DNA of 6,955 nucleotides from Dehalococcoidia bacterium (GCA_030691835.1 JAUYDO010000285.1:1-6955); one strand, 5' to 3'; numbered from the stretch's first letter, positions 1 to 5,744 are shown. Notes: generated by a model from the letters alone, not told the origin. A program made the numbers and translations.

Positions 1-1
1 C

Positions 2-709
2 CACTGGCTCAAGGGCATAGATACCGGCATTATGAACGAGCCGCCGATAAAGATTCTGGTGCAGGGGATAAACAAATGGCGCTACGAGAATGAATGGCCC
101 CTGGCTAGAACAAAATGGACCAGGTTCTATCTCAGGGAAAACCTTAGTCTGAGCGAGTCTCCGCCCGTCGCCGATGAAAGGCCGGACAGCTTCAGCAACA
201 AGCCCGGTCTCAGACCCAGAGAGGAAGTGCCGGCTATAAAATACACTACGGCACCGCTTACCAAAGACCTGGAAATTACCGGACCCAGCGCGCTGTACCT
301 CCATGCCTCGCTGAGCACCGACGATGCGGACTGGATGGTAGAAATCAGGGATGTGGATAGCTCCGGCGCGGAGAAGCTGGTGAGCATGGGCTGGCTGAAA
401 GCGTCGCACCGCGAGATTGATGAGAGCAGGTCAAAACCGTACCAGCCTTTCCATCCACATACCCGCAGTGTTCCGGTTGAGCCCGGCAAGGTTTACGAGT
501 ACCCGATAGACATACGCGATACCTCGATGGTGTTCAGAGCCGGGCACAGGCTCGAGCTGGTAATCAAAGGGCAGGATGCTCCCTGGGAGGGGAAGGAGTA
601 TTTCCGCGATGTATTCTGGCACCTGCCGAGAACGACGGAGACACTGCACACCATTTACCACAGTGCTCAATACGCTTCATACCTGCTATTGCCTGTGATA
701 CCGGGATAA
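2..709 (+). CDS. CocE/NonD family hydrolase, C-terminal part (5' end outside window)
   Basis: The frame is open from base 2, beginning HWLKGIDTGIMNEPP, to a TAA at 707-709, giving 235 visible residues. WLKGIDxGIMxEPP followed by a predicted strand (IKILVQG) is typical of the junction between the alpha/beta-hydrolase core and the C-terminal jelly-roll of the X-Pro dipeptidyl-peptidase/cocaine esterase family (PepX C-terminal domain). The jelly-roll fills the rest: the GPSALYLHASLSTDDADW strand pair around residues 98-115, then VPVEPGKVYEYPIDI and AGHRLELVIKGQD. The catalytic Ser, Asp and probably His lie upstream of the window, so activity cannot be judged. Family members hydrolyse esters or amides (acyl esters, X-Pro peptides, beta-lactam precursors), and the substrate here is unknown. 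The isochorismatase-family gene follows after about 94 bases on the same strand, with no strong terminator between, so co-transcription is possible. Confidence 0.88.
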   Translation, partial: HWLKGIDTGIMNEPPIKILVQGINKWRYENEWPLARTKWTRFYLRENLSLSESPPVADERPDSFSNKPGLRPREEVPAIKYTTAPLTKDLEITGPSALYLHASLSTDDADWMVEIRDVDSSGAEKLVSMGWLKASHREIDESRSKPYQPFHPHTRSVPVEPGKVYEYPIDIRDTSMVFRAGHRLELVIKGQDAPWEGKEYFRDVFWHLPRTTETLHTIYHSAQYASYLLLPVIPG

Positions 710-790
710 AGTGAATATTGCTGTGGCGCAAGCCAACTGTCTTTCTATAGATGGCTCTGTTTCTGTCTAGTAAATGGTTTAGTGACCGAT

Positions 791-795
791 AGGAG
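791..795 (+). promoter_or_regulatory. Ribosome binding site deciding the start of the isochorismatase-family gene
   Basis: AGGAG lies 8 bases upstream of the ATG at 804. An in-frame GTG at 795 overlaps this site and so could not use it. The ATG at 804 is therefore the better start, and three residues of the longer reading frame are dropped. Confidence 0.7.
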
Positions 796-803
796 TGGGA
801 ACG

Positions 804-1508
804 ATGTCAAGGAACGTATTTGGCAAAGAGGTCTTCACCACGCTGGAAGAGATGGTTGTGCCGGAGCACACGGCACTGATGATTGTGGACCCTCAGAATG
901 ATTTCTGCAGTCCCGGTGGCTGTTTTGATAGATTGCCGGATGCCGATATGAGCCTGGTAAAGCCGTTTATTGAAAATACAGCGAGACTACTGTCAGCAGC
1001 CAGGCAAGCTAAGGTGATGGTAATATTTACTAAAGCTACTAACTACCCGGGAGGAATCTACAAATCGGCTCCCGACCTCGCCAGGAAGATCGAGTACCTC
1101 GACCCGGATGCACCGCTGATATGCGCCTACGGACAGTGGGGCGACGAGATTATTGATGGGCTTAAGCCACTGCCGGGCGAAATCGTGATAAGCAAGAACC
1201 GGCACAGCAGTTTTGCGGGCACTCATCTGGATATGCTTCTGAGGAGCAACGGTATCAAGACGGTGATAGTTACGGGAATAGCTACCGAGCGCTGTGTGCT
1301 GGCGACCATAGCCGGAGCCATAGCCCATGACTACTATGTCGTGGTGCCGAGGGACTGCGTGGCATCGGCAAAGCTCAATATACATAACGCCGCCTTGCTG
1401 GTGATGTCCGCAAATTTAATGAAAGACGAGTTTACCACCTCAGAGCGCATCATTAAAGCCTGGCAAACTTATAAGTCAGGAAATAGAGCAACTAAAACAA
1501 GTGCGTAA
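804..1508 (+). CDS. Isochorismatase-family cysteine hydrolase
   Basis: A 234-aa cytoplasmic hydrolase with the full isochorismatase-like catalytic set: Asp29 in MIVDPQNDF, Lys131 in ISKNRHSSF, and nucleophile Cys164 in VTGIATERCV, just after the family's usual cis-peptide region. The order strand-DPQNDF, long helix, KxRxSxFxxTxLD, TGxxTxxCV and a VVPRDCVAS tail matches the family, and the length is normal. The stretch GQWGDEIIDGLKPLPGEIV before the Lys motif resembles the RutB (ureidoacrylate amidohydrolase) branch more than true isochorismatases. That suggests a C-N hydrolase acting on a carbamoyl, ureido or amide substrate, but the substrate cannot be fixed from sequence. It sits between the CocE-type hydrolase and the TRAP binding protein on the same strand, so uptake and hydrolysis of a small organic compound is a plausible but unproven theme. 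Confidence 0.9.
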   Translation: MSRNVFGKEVFTTLEEMVVPEHTALMIVDPQNDFCSPGGCFDRLPDADMSLVKPFIENTARLLSAARQAKVMVIFTKATNYPGGIYKSAPDLARKIEYLDPDAPLICAYGQWGDEIIDGLKPLPGEIVISKNRHSSFAGTHLDMLLRSNGIKTVIVTGIATERCVLATIAGAIAHDYYVVVPRDCVASAKLNIHNAALLVMSANLMKDEFTTSERIIKAWQTYKSGNRATKTSA

Positions 1509-1522
1509 TCCCCGAAATAAAC

Positions 1523-1552
1523 TTGACGGCGCTCGCAGGCAACTGATAAAAT
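1523..1552 (+). promoter_or_regulatory. Probable sigma70-type promoter for the TRAP binding protein
   Basis: TTGACG (1523-1528) is followed, 18 bases later, by TAAAAT (1547-1552). A GATAAA two bases earlier would give a 16-base spacer. The site lies in the 100-base gap before the lipoprotein gene and implies a leader of about 50 bases. The match is good but was judged by eye. Confidence 0.5.
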
Positions 1553-1608
1553 CGTAAAAATACCCGTCTTACAGCCGCTGCGGCACTGGGACGGGAGGGA
1601 GGAAACAA

Positions 1609-2724
1609 ATGAGAAAGCTCGTATTCCTTGCGGTAGTTCTGGTCTTGTCGGTCAGTCTGATCCTGGCGGCTTGTGCTTCGCCGGCACCGGCGCCACCACC
1701 AGCGCCGTCACCCAGCCCGGCGCCGAAACCGGCACCGGCGCCATCGCCTTCACCCACTGCGCCGCCTCAAACTATTACCCTGAGGTTCAGCAGTCAGTGG
1801 CCCGAGCCAAGCCCGAACCATCAGCTAATATTCAAGCCCATTATGGCGGAGATTGAGGAGAAGAGCAACGGCAGGATAAAGTTCCAGCTATTTGTCGGCG
1901 GGGTACTGGGCGGCGGAAATGACCAGTACGACATTGTTAGAACGGGTAAAGCCGATATGGGCACCCAGTCCGGACTTCAGTACATCGCGGGTCGGTTCCC
2001 CCTGGCTGATGTCTTTACCTTCCCGCTTGCCTACGCCAGTTCCGACGCAAATCAGGACCTGGTGCAGACTATCAGTGAAAAGTTTCTCGCCAAAGAAACG
2101 GCTGATGTCAAGGTTCTGAGCTACTACCAGTCCGGGCTCTTTTACCTTTACACCTCCAACAAGCAAATAAAGACCCTGGAAGATGTAAAGGGTTTGAAGA
2201 TAAGGAGCGCAGGTGGACTGGCGACGCAGTCGCTTGCCGCCCTGGGGTCGGTGCCGGTACAGTTGGCACTGCCAGACTTATACATGTCGGCGCAGACCGG
2301 CGTCGTTGAGGGCGGTTTGTTCGGCGGTCCGGCTCTGCTCTCCTTCAAGCTGGACGAGGTCATGAAATATCAGCTCAACATAGTGATGAGCGCCGTCCTG
2401 CAAACGGTGCACTTCAATCTTGATAGCTGGGCAAAGATTCCCGATGACCTGAAAACTATCATTATACAGGCTGCCAGAAAAGCCGGTTACAACGAAAACA
2501 AGACGGTAATGGCTAGTAACCCTCCGGCGCTGGAGAAGCTGCAGAAGCGCGGCGGTGGAATAAACAATCTATCTCCTGAAGAGCTGGCGCGCTGGACCAG
2601 TGCACTCAAACCGGTGATAGAAAAATGGGTCTCGGACATGGAAGGCAAGGGGCTGCCGGCGAAAGAGCTTATGAACACAGTCCGGGAAGAAGCCAAGAAG
2701 AAGAATGTGCCATTCCCCTACTAG
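1609..2724 (+). CDS. TRAP transporter solute-binding lipoprotein, DctP family
   Basis: A 371-aa extracytoplasmic substrate-binding protein. Residues 1-22 form a lipoprotein signal (MRK, hydrophobic core, lipobox LAAC with Cys22). An unusually Pro/Ala/Ser-rich linker follows (about 25-53) and probably tethers the binding domain away from the membrane. The DctP fold starts at ITLRFSSQWPEPSPNH. Family marks are GGVLGGGNDQYDIVRTGKADMG (approximately 97-118), the GLKIRSAGG segment with Arg199, which in DctP proteins usually salt-bridges the carboxylate of the ligand, LPDLYMSAQTGVVEGGLFGG (221-240), and FNLDSWAKIPDDLKTIIIQAA. A carboxylate-containing ligand is therefore likely. The start is supported by a GGGAGG site just upstream of the ATG. 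No DctQ or DctM membrane subunit lies downstream. A terminator hairpin follows instead, so the partners must be encoded elsewhere. The linker DNA contains a 15-base exact repeat (1681 and 1729). Confidence 0.93.
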   Translation: MRKLVFLAVVLVLSVSLILAACASPAPAPPPAPSPSPAPKPAPAPSPSPTAPPQTITLRFSSQWPEPSPNHQLIFKPIMAEIEEKSNGRIKFQLFVGGVLGGGNDQYDIVRTGKADMGTQSGLQYIAGRFPLADVFTFPLAYASSDANQDLVQTISEKFLAKETADVKVLSYYQSGLFYLYTSNKQIKTLEDVKGLKIRSAGGLATQSLAALGSVPVQLALPDLYMSAQTGVVEGGLFGGPALLSFKLDEVMKYQLNIVMSAVLQTVHFNLDSWAKIPDDLKTIIIQAARKAGYNENKTVMASNPPALEKLQKRGGGINNLSPEELARWTSALKPVIEKWVSDMEGKGLPAKELMNTVREEAKKKNVPFPY

Positions 2725-2750
2725 AAATCTTTGACGCAGTATGAACTCAA

Positions 2751-2770
2751 GAGGGGGCGCAAGCCCCCTC
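2751..2770 (+). terminator. Hairpin terminator after the TRAP lipoprotein gene
   Basis: A perfect 8-bp stem, GAGGGGGC with GCCCCCTC, closes a GCAA (GNRA-type) loop 26 bases after the stop codon. The downstream run is TCCCTT rather than a clean T-tract, so it is an imperfect intrinsic terminator, or a bidirectional barrier between convergent genes. Confidence 0.6.
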
Positions 2771-2783
2771 TCCCTTCATAATA

Positions 2784-2920
2784 CCTAACCCGGACAAGCC
2801 GGAACAATTCTTAGCTATCAGCTTTCAGAAAGAGCTAATCCGCCTGAGGCGGACTCTTCGCAATGACAGTCCTTTTTCATTCTTCGTCGTCCGCCTGAGG
2901 CGGACAAGCTTTGCGCAAGA
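2784..2920. repeat. Composite palindromic intergenic element, copy 1
   Basis: A 22-nt sequence at 2784-2805 (core CCGGACAAGCCGG) recurs exactly, as its reverse complement, at 5844-5865. At the other end, the 11 nt at 2910-2920 match 5745-5755 in the same inverted sense and in the same relative place. The interiors differ: this copy carries a near-palindrome around 2811-2838 (TTAGCT with AGCTAA) and the doublet of TCCGCCTGAGGCGGA. It fills the gap between two convergent genes and has no coding potential of note. It looks like a small dispersed, non-autonomous palindromic element. Confidence 0.5.
2839..2905. repeat. Pair of identical palindromes (TCCGCCTGAGGCGGA)
   Basis: The 15-nt odd palindrome TCCGCCT-G-AGGCGGA occurs at 2839-2853 and again at 2890-2904. 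There it is extended to 17 nt (GTCCGCCTGAGGCGGAC, 2889-2905). The copies start 51 bases apart. Between them, CGCAATGACA at 2859-2868 is the reverse complement of the end of the repeat at 4284-4293. No T-tract follows either hairpin, so these look like REP-style repeats more than terminators. Confidence 0.65.
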
Positions 2921-2936
2921 CTCCAGATTTAAGGTA

Positions 2937-4178
2937 CTAGAATACAAGTCCCAGGAACAGCCAATAGACAGCGATGTTGATAAGGGTAAGTGGCACTCCA
3001 ACCTTAATGAAGTCCATGAAGGTCAGAGTCTCGTTGGAGCTTTTTTCGGCGTTCTGGATGATTATCACGTTGCTCGCCGCTCCGAGGATGGAGAAGTTGG
3101 CGGCGATGGTGCTTCCCGCCGCCAGTGCCATCATTTCCTTCACCGAAGCACCCAACTGCATCAGCACGGGTTGATAAAGCGCCACAAAGGGTACATTGGA
3201 GATGAGCTGGCTCAGCAGGACGCTGATGCCCAGTATCACGCCCGTCGAGGTCAGAGTCAGGTGTGCGGCGTTGAGAACCGACTGGAAGAATCCGGAGTCC
3301 CAGACGCTCTCCATGAGTACAAACATCGCGGCAAAGAAGATAAGGGTATACCAGTCAATCCGCTTTATTACTCCGAACCTCCGCGGGCTTAGCAGTATGA
3401 TGGGCAAAGCGGATGCCAGGGCGATATAGGTCAGCCTGAAGTCGATTTTCAAGCCCGCCAGCACCGTGCCAATCTTCGCCAGCACCAGGATAACCAGCAG
3501 AATCAGAGATATTTTTGACAGCGTAGCCAGCCGCCGGTCCTTAATTTCCACAACGGAATTATTCGGCAGTTCACCGCGGAAATGTCTTCCGTAGAAAAGC
3601 CGCAACACCAGGTAAGCCAGGAAAAGGTTTACCATCGTTGGGACCAGCAGATACGTAAAGAAGGTCACAAACGGGCTGGATAGACCGCTGTTGATGGCAA
3701 TCAATAGATTCTGCGGGTTACCTATGGGACTCATGACACTACCTATGGTTATGGCAAAAGCCAGGGCGAGGAGGAGGACCTTTGCCGGAGCGCCGGTCTT
3801 TTTGGAGAGAACCAGCATCACCGGGGTGCCGATAATAGCCAGCGTGTCGTTCATCAGAAACGCGGATAGGGTTCCCATGCCGAAAAGGACTACAAGTATC
3901 AGGTGTGACAGGGTGCGCGCCCTTCTGAATAGCCGGTGAGACAACTTGGACAGGTAGCCGCTCTCGTCAAGAGCCTGTCCCACGATGAACATGCCGAAAA
4001 GGAAGAGCATAACGTCCGGGTTTATCGCCCTGAGAGCGCTCCCCGGAGTGATTTGCCCCGTGACCAGAACACCACAGGCGCCGGCGAGCATCACCTGCCA
4101 GATACGGTATCTTATGTTCAAAAACTGCCTTACGGCAATAAGGACGAATACAGCTAACAGGACTATTATGGAAATCAC
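2937..4178 (-). CDS. ArsB/NhaD/SLC13-type anion permease (ion transporter superfamily)
   Basis: A 413-aa integral membrane protein with about 11-12 hydrophobic segments, the usual size for this superfamily. Two half-repeats can be seen. The first has FLMNDTLAIIGTPVML (107-122) and SVMSPIGNPQNLLIA (147-161). The second has LISNVPFVALYQPVLM (325-340) and ANFSILGAASNVIII (360-374). The NDxxxxxxTP/SNxPxxxLxxP and GNPQN/GAASN pairs sit in the inverted-repeat re-entrant hairpins that bind substrate in ArsB, NhaD and DASS transporters. Substrate (arsenite, dicarboxylate, sulfate or sodium/proton exchange) cannot be told apart. No ars gene lies nearby. The start is GTG at 4178, with a stop codon directly upstream in frame, so it cannot be longer. 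A GAAGG about 11 bases upstream is a weak ribosome site. It is convergent with the TRAP gene and divergent from the small-gene cassette. Confidence 0.85.
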   Translation of the reverse strand: MISIIVLLAVFVLIAVRQFLNIRYRIWQVMLAGACGVLVTGQITPGSALRAINPDVMLFLFGMFIVGQALDESGYLSKLSHRLFRRARTLSHLILVVLFGMGTLSAFLMNDTLAIIGTPVMLVLSKKTGAPAKVLLLALAFAITIGSVMSPIGNPQNLLIAINSGLSSPFVTFFTYLLVPTMVNLFLAYLVLRLFYGRHFRGELPNNSVVEIKDRRLATLSKISLILLVILVLAKIGTVLAGLKIDFRLTYIALASALPIILLSPRRFGVIKRIDWYTLIFFAAMFVLMESVWDSGFFQSVLNAAHLTLTSTGVILGISVLLSQLISNVPFVALYQPVLMQLGASVKEMMALAAGSTIAANFSILGAASNVIIIQNAEKSSNETLTFMDFIKVGVPLTLINIAVYWLFLGLVF

Positions 4179-4202
4179 TTACGTGTTTGCCTTCTACCTG
4201 AT

Positions 4203-4231
4203 ATTCTATCCCCGAGCCTAAAAAATCACAA
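4203..4231 (-). promoter_or_regulatory. Probable promoter of the permease gene
   Basis: Read on the minus strand, TTGTGA (4231-4226) and TAGAAT (4208-4203) are separated by 17 bases. The -10 is a 5/6 match and the -35 a 4/6 match. Transcription would begin near 4196, leaving a very short leader before the GTG at 4178. Judged by eye. Confidence 0.42.
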
Positions 4232-4283
4232 GCCCGCTGGCTATCAGGAATATGACAGCTCTTGGTCTGAAAATAACCTCACC

Positions 4284-4325
4284 TGTCATTGCGAGCCCCG
4301 ACGTAGTCGGGGCGTGGCAATCTCA
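4284..4325. repeat. Dispersed palindromic repeat (ATTGCGAG ... CGTGGCAAT type)
   Basis: Nested inverted arms are visible: outer ATTGC (4288-4292) with GCAAT (4317-4321), and inner CCCCGAC (4296-4302) with GTCGGGG (4306-4312) around a GTA loop. A small asymmetric internal loop (GAG/CGTG) lies between them. Flanks TGTC and CTCA belong to the same pattern. Similar ATTGCGAG/GGCAATCTC elements are, from general knowledge, scattered between genes in several environmental bacterial lineages. The TGTCATTGCG end also appears inverted at 2859-2868. No protein is encoded. Confidence 0.6.
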
Positions 4326-4382
4326 GAACTTTGTACAACGCTGTTCTTTGAAAGTAAACCGCATATTCATTATTCCCCGATA

Positions 4383-4395
4383 GTCTCATTGAGAC
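4383..4395. promoter_or_regulatory. Palindrome just upstream of the -35 box, possible operator
   Basis: GTCTCA-T-TGAGAC is a perfect 6+1+6 palindrome ending two bases before TTGACA at 4398. That position suits a transcription factor contacting RNA polymerase at the small-gene promoter. No regulator is encoded next to it, so its role is inference. Confidence 0.4.
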
Positions 4396-4397
4396 CA

Positions 4398-4428
4398 TTG
4401 ACAAAAGCCCGGTGATAAGGTATATAAT
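4398..4428 (+). promoter_or_regulatory. Strong sigma70-type promoter of the small-gene cassette
   Basis: A consensus TTGACA (4398-4403) is followed by an AT-rich TATATAATAT. The -10 can be read as TATATA at 4421-4426 (17-base spacer) or as a consensus TATAAT at 4423-4428 (19-base spacer). Transcription should begin around 4433-4441, at the edge of the 20-bp repeat array. This is the best promoter in the window. Confidence 0.72.
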
Positions 4429-4440
4429 ATAAATACCATA

Positions 4441-4500
4441 AGTAAACGATTACTCACATCAGTATGCGCTTACTTATATCAGTAAACGATTACTTACATT
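4441..4500. promoter_or_regulatory. Three tandem 20-bp operator-like repeats in the 5' leader
   Basis: Three head-to-tail units of exactly 20 bases run at 4441-4460, 4461-4480 and 4481-4500. Units 1 and 3 agree at 18 of 20 positions, and units 1 and 2 at 15 of 20. Each unit begins with a 14-bp near-palindrome: AGTAAACGATTACT, AGTATGCGCTTACT, AGTAAACGATTACT. These have 6 of 7 pairs symmetric around a central CG, followed by a six-base A/T-rich spacer. The period is close to two helical turns, so three dimers would bind the same face. The array lies between the -10 and the ribosome site, where a bound protein would block transcription. The central-CG palindrome recalls LacI/GalR-type operators. 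That family link is inference. Confidence 0.7.
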
Positions 4501-4513
4501 ATGGAGGTGCTGG

Positions 4514-4816
4514 GTGGGTTTCTTTAAGAAGAAGGTAGTCAAGGAAATCTCCGGTGGCGCCTGGGGACATCTGGTTACGGTGCACAAAATTGACGTCGAT
4601 ACGTTATCTAAAGACATCAGATGCGTCGAAAAAGAAGGAACCACAAGCAATGGGATTCCGGTCACGTTTCTCCGTGTCTTCAGACCTAAAGAAGCACAGG
4701 ATAAGGGAGTAAATATCGTTGGCTGGGAGACCTTTGATGAGCACCCGGAGCTTGTACTCTTTGAAGGTTACCTGGCAAGGGACAATAACGCCCGACTTGA
4801 GCGCAAGAGAGCTTAG
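4514..4816 (+). CDS. Small soluble protein of unknown function, first gene of the small-gene cassette
   Basis: A 100-aa protein beginning GTG at 4514, with GGAGGT at 4503-4508, five bases upstream, which settles the start. The N-terminus is basic (MGFFKKKVVK), followed by GGAWGHLVTVHKIDVDTLSKDIRCVEKEG (approximately 14-42), a strand-like GIPVTFLRVFRP (47-58), VGWETFDEHPELVLFEGYL (69-87) and a charged tail ending in LERKRA. There is no signal peptide or membrane segment. A single Cys (37) and conserved-looking Trp, His and Gly residues suggest a compact folded domain rather than random coil. I do not recognise the family. It is the first gene after the strong promoter and the triple 20-bp array, and is followed by three small membrane proteins on the same strand. 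Confidence 0.78.
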   Translation: MGFFKKKVVKEISGGAWGHLVTVHKIDVDTLSKDIRCVEKEGTTSNGIPVTFLRVFRPKEAQDKGVNIVGWETFDEHPELVLFEGYLARDNNARLERKRA

Positions 4817-4883
4817 GAGAGGTTGTAGAACATGGTTATTTGTCGTTGCTTCCATATATTGGTGAAGGTCAGGCTGGAAGAAG

Positions 4884-5114
4884 ATGGCTAAGAGAAAGCG
4901 CCAAAGTCGAACACGACAACAAGTAGGAAAGGCAGCGGCACCACCGCCGGCTATAGGGCTGCCCGCGGAGAGAAAGGATGTAACCAGACCGGTGACAGCC
5001 GTGGCGTCGCAGACTCTTCAGCGGCAATACGTATTAGCGGACTTGAAGCGTACCGCTATCGCCGCCGGGATTGTCATATTAATTCTTCTGGTAACCTATT
5101 TCACAGGAATTTGA
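4884..5114 (+). CDS. Small basic protein with one C-terminal membrane helix (76 aa)
   Basis: A 76-aa protein starting MAKRKRQSRTRQQ, very rich in Lys and Arg. It has a Pro/Ala-rich stretch (18-28) and a single hydrophobic helix near residues 57-74 (TAIAAGIVILILLVTYF) preceded by LKR. By the positive-inside rule, the basic N-terminus would face the cytoplasm and the tail would be anchored in the membrane. The ribosome site is modest (GGAAGAAG directly before the ATG). A 19-codon reading frame from 4832 ends inside this start region (ATGGCTAA), so translation may be coupled. Spacing to the preceding gene is 67 bases. The family is not recognised. The basic N-terminus could bind nucleic acid or ribosomes at the membrane, but nothing proves it. 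Confidence 0.72.
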   Translation: MAKRKRQSRTRQQVGKAAAPPPAIGLPAERKDVTRPVTAVASQTLQRQYVLADLKRTAIAAGIVILILLVTYFTGI

Positions 5115-5150
5115 ATGAACTCTACGAAAAATGACTGAAGGGAGGAGACC

Positions 5151-5351
5151 ATGGCACAAGATACGGTTGGTAAGGAACTAAAACAGGAGCAAACAAGCGT
5201 CCCAGTTGAAGCGAAAAAGAAAGCTAAACGAAGTTTTTGGCAATCCTTCGGAACCTTTTTAATCATGGGCGGATGGCTCCTGATTCTGGTTGTTATCCTG
5301 GGTATCGTGATTGCCATATCGATATTGACCGCCGCCCCTAAACCAGGCTAA
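5151..5351 (+). CDS. Small single-pass membrane protein (66 aa)
   Basis: A 66-aa protein with a strong GGAGG site at 5141-5145, five bases before the ATG. The N-terminal half is polar (MAQDTVGKELKQEQ), then a basic patch AKKKAKR (21-27) leads into a long hydrophobic helix (about 36-60, FLIMGGWLLILVVILGIVIAISIL), ending in AAPKPG. The layout matches the neighbours on both sides: polar or basic cytoplasmic part, then a C-terminal membrane anchor. It lies 36 bases after the 76-aa gene and 74 bases before the 59-aa gene, consistent with one transcript. No family recognised, and no catalytic motif is visible. Confidence 0.72.
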   Translation: MAQDTVGKELKQEQTSVPVEAKKKAKRSFWQSFGTFLIMGGWLLILVVILGIVIAISILTAAPKPG

Positions 5352-5425
5352 TTGCCAGTATTGTTTTAGTCTAATTTGATAAAAGTATATCGTCGCACAT
5401 GGTTACGTGATTACAGGAGGAGGAG

Positions 5426-5605
5426 ATGAGCAGGTTAGACGCAGGTAAAGAAGTTGAGAAGATTCAGCAGAGCCTGATGGAGGCTGAGAAGTCAGCGGGG
5501 CAAAAGAAGGGAAGCCGCGCCGGCAACATTGCGAGGCAGGTCCTTATGTACGCTGCCCTGGCGCTGATAATAGCTGTAGTGGTGCTCGCCTTACTCAGAA
5601 GATAG
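5426..5605 (+). CDS. Small tail-anchored membrane protein (59 aa)
   Basis: A short gene, ATG at 5426 to TAG at 5603-5605, that a typical length cutoff would miss. It has an excellent ribosome site (AGGAGGAGG, 5416-5424) directly upstream. The product begins MSRLDAGKEVEKIQQSLMEA, a charged, probably helical segment (3-24). It continues through a basic linker (QKKGSRAGNIARQ) to one hydrophobic helix at about 39-57 (VLMYAALALIIAVVVLALL), ending in RR. The architecture is the same as in the two preceding genes. It is the last gene before the hairpin at 5665-5691. Function unknown. The charged helix could pair with a partner, perhaps one of its neighbours. Confidence 0.7.
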   Translation: MSRLDAGKEVEKIQQSLMEAEKSAGQKKGSRAGNIARQVLMYAALALIIAVVVLALLRR

Positions 5606-5664
5606 CTTTGCGGGGTGGAAACTTACAGGGAGACATGGTTGGGGTGCCTCTAAATAATGCAATC

Positions 5665-5691
5665 AGGCAGACCTTACCTAACGGTCTGCCT
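5665..5691 (+). terminator. Hairpin terminator ending the small-gene cassette
   Basis: A 9-bp stem (A plus GGCAGACC at 5665-5673, with GGTCTGCC plus T at 5683-5691) closes a nine-base loop, 60 bases after the last small gene. The tail (TCTGCT) is not T-rich, so termination may be partial. Confidence 0.55.
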
Positions 5692-5744
5692 TCTGCTACA
5701 ATACAATATATCTGATGTTCTATTTTAGTCCCTTAAAAATAAAA

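Noticed and set aside
993..1385. Minus-strand open frame inside the isochorismatase-family gene
   Set aside because: Antisense shadow of a gene with a complete catalytic set; no ribosome site or recognisable domain.
1569..1757. Gly/Ala-rich minus-strand frame
   Set aside because: It is the complement of the Pro/Ala linker DNA of the TRAP lipoprotein; low-complexity artefact.
2937..4178. Dedicated arsenite exporter (arsB)
   Set aside because: The fold and motifs fit the superfamily, but no arsR, arsC or arsA is nearby and the superfamily has many substrates.
4441..4500. CRISPR array
   Set aside because: The units are contiguous 20-mers with no unique spacers, only three copies, and each is palindromic around a central CG. 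This fits an operator array, and no cas gene is near.
4501..4527. Eight-codon leader peptide overlapping the start of the 100-aa gene
   Set aside because: Its ATG overlaps the GGAGGT ribosome site of the real gene and has no ribosome site of its own.
5352..5425. Separate promoter before the 59-aa gene
   Set aside because: TTGCCA and AT-rich hexamers are present but spacing does not give a convincing -35/-10 pair; co-transcription from 4398 is simpler.
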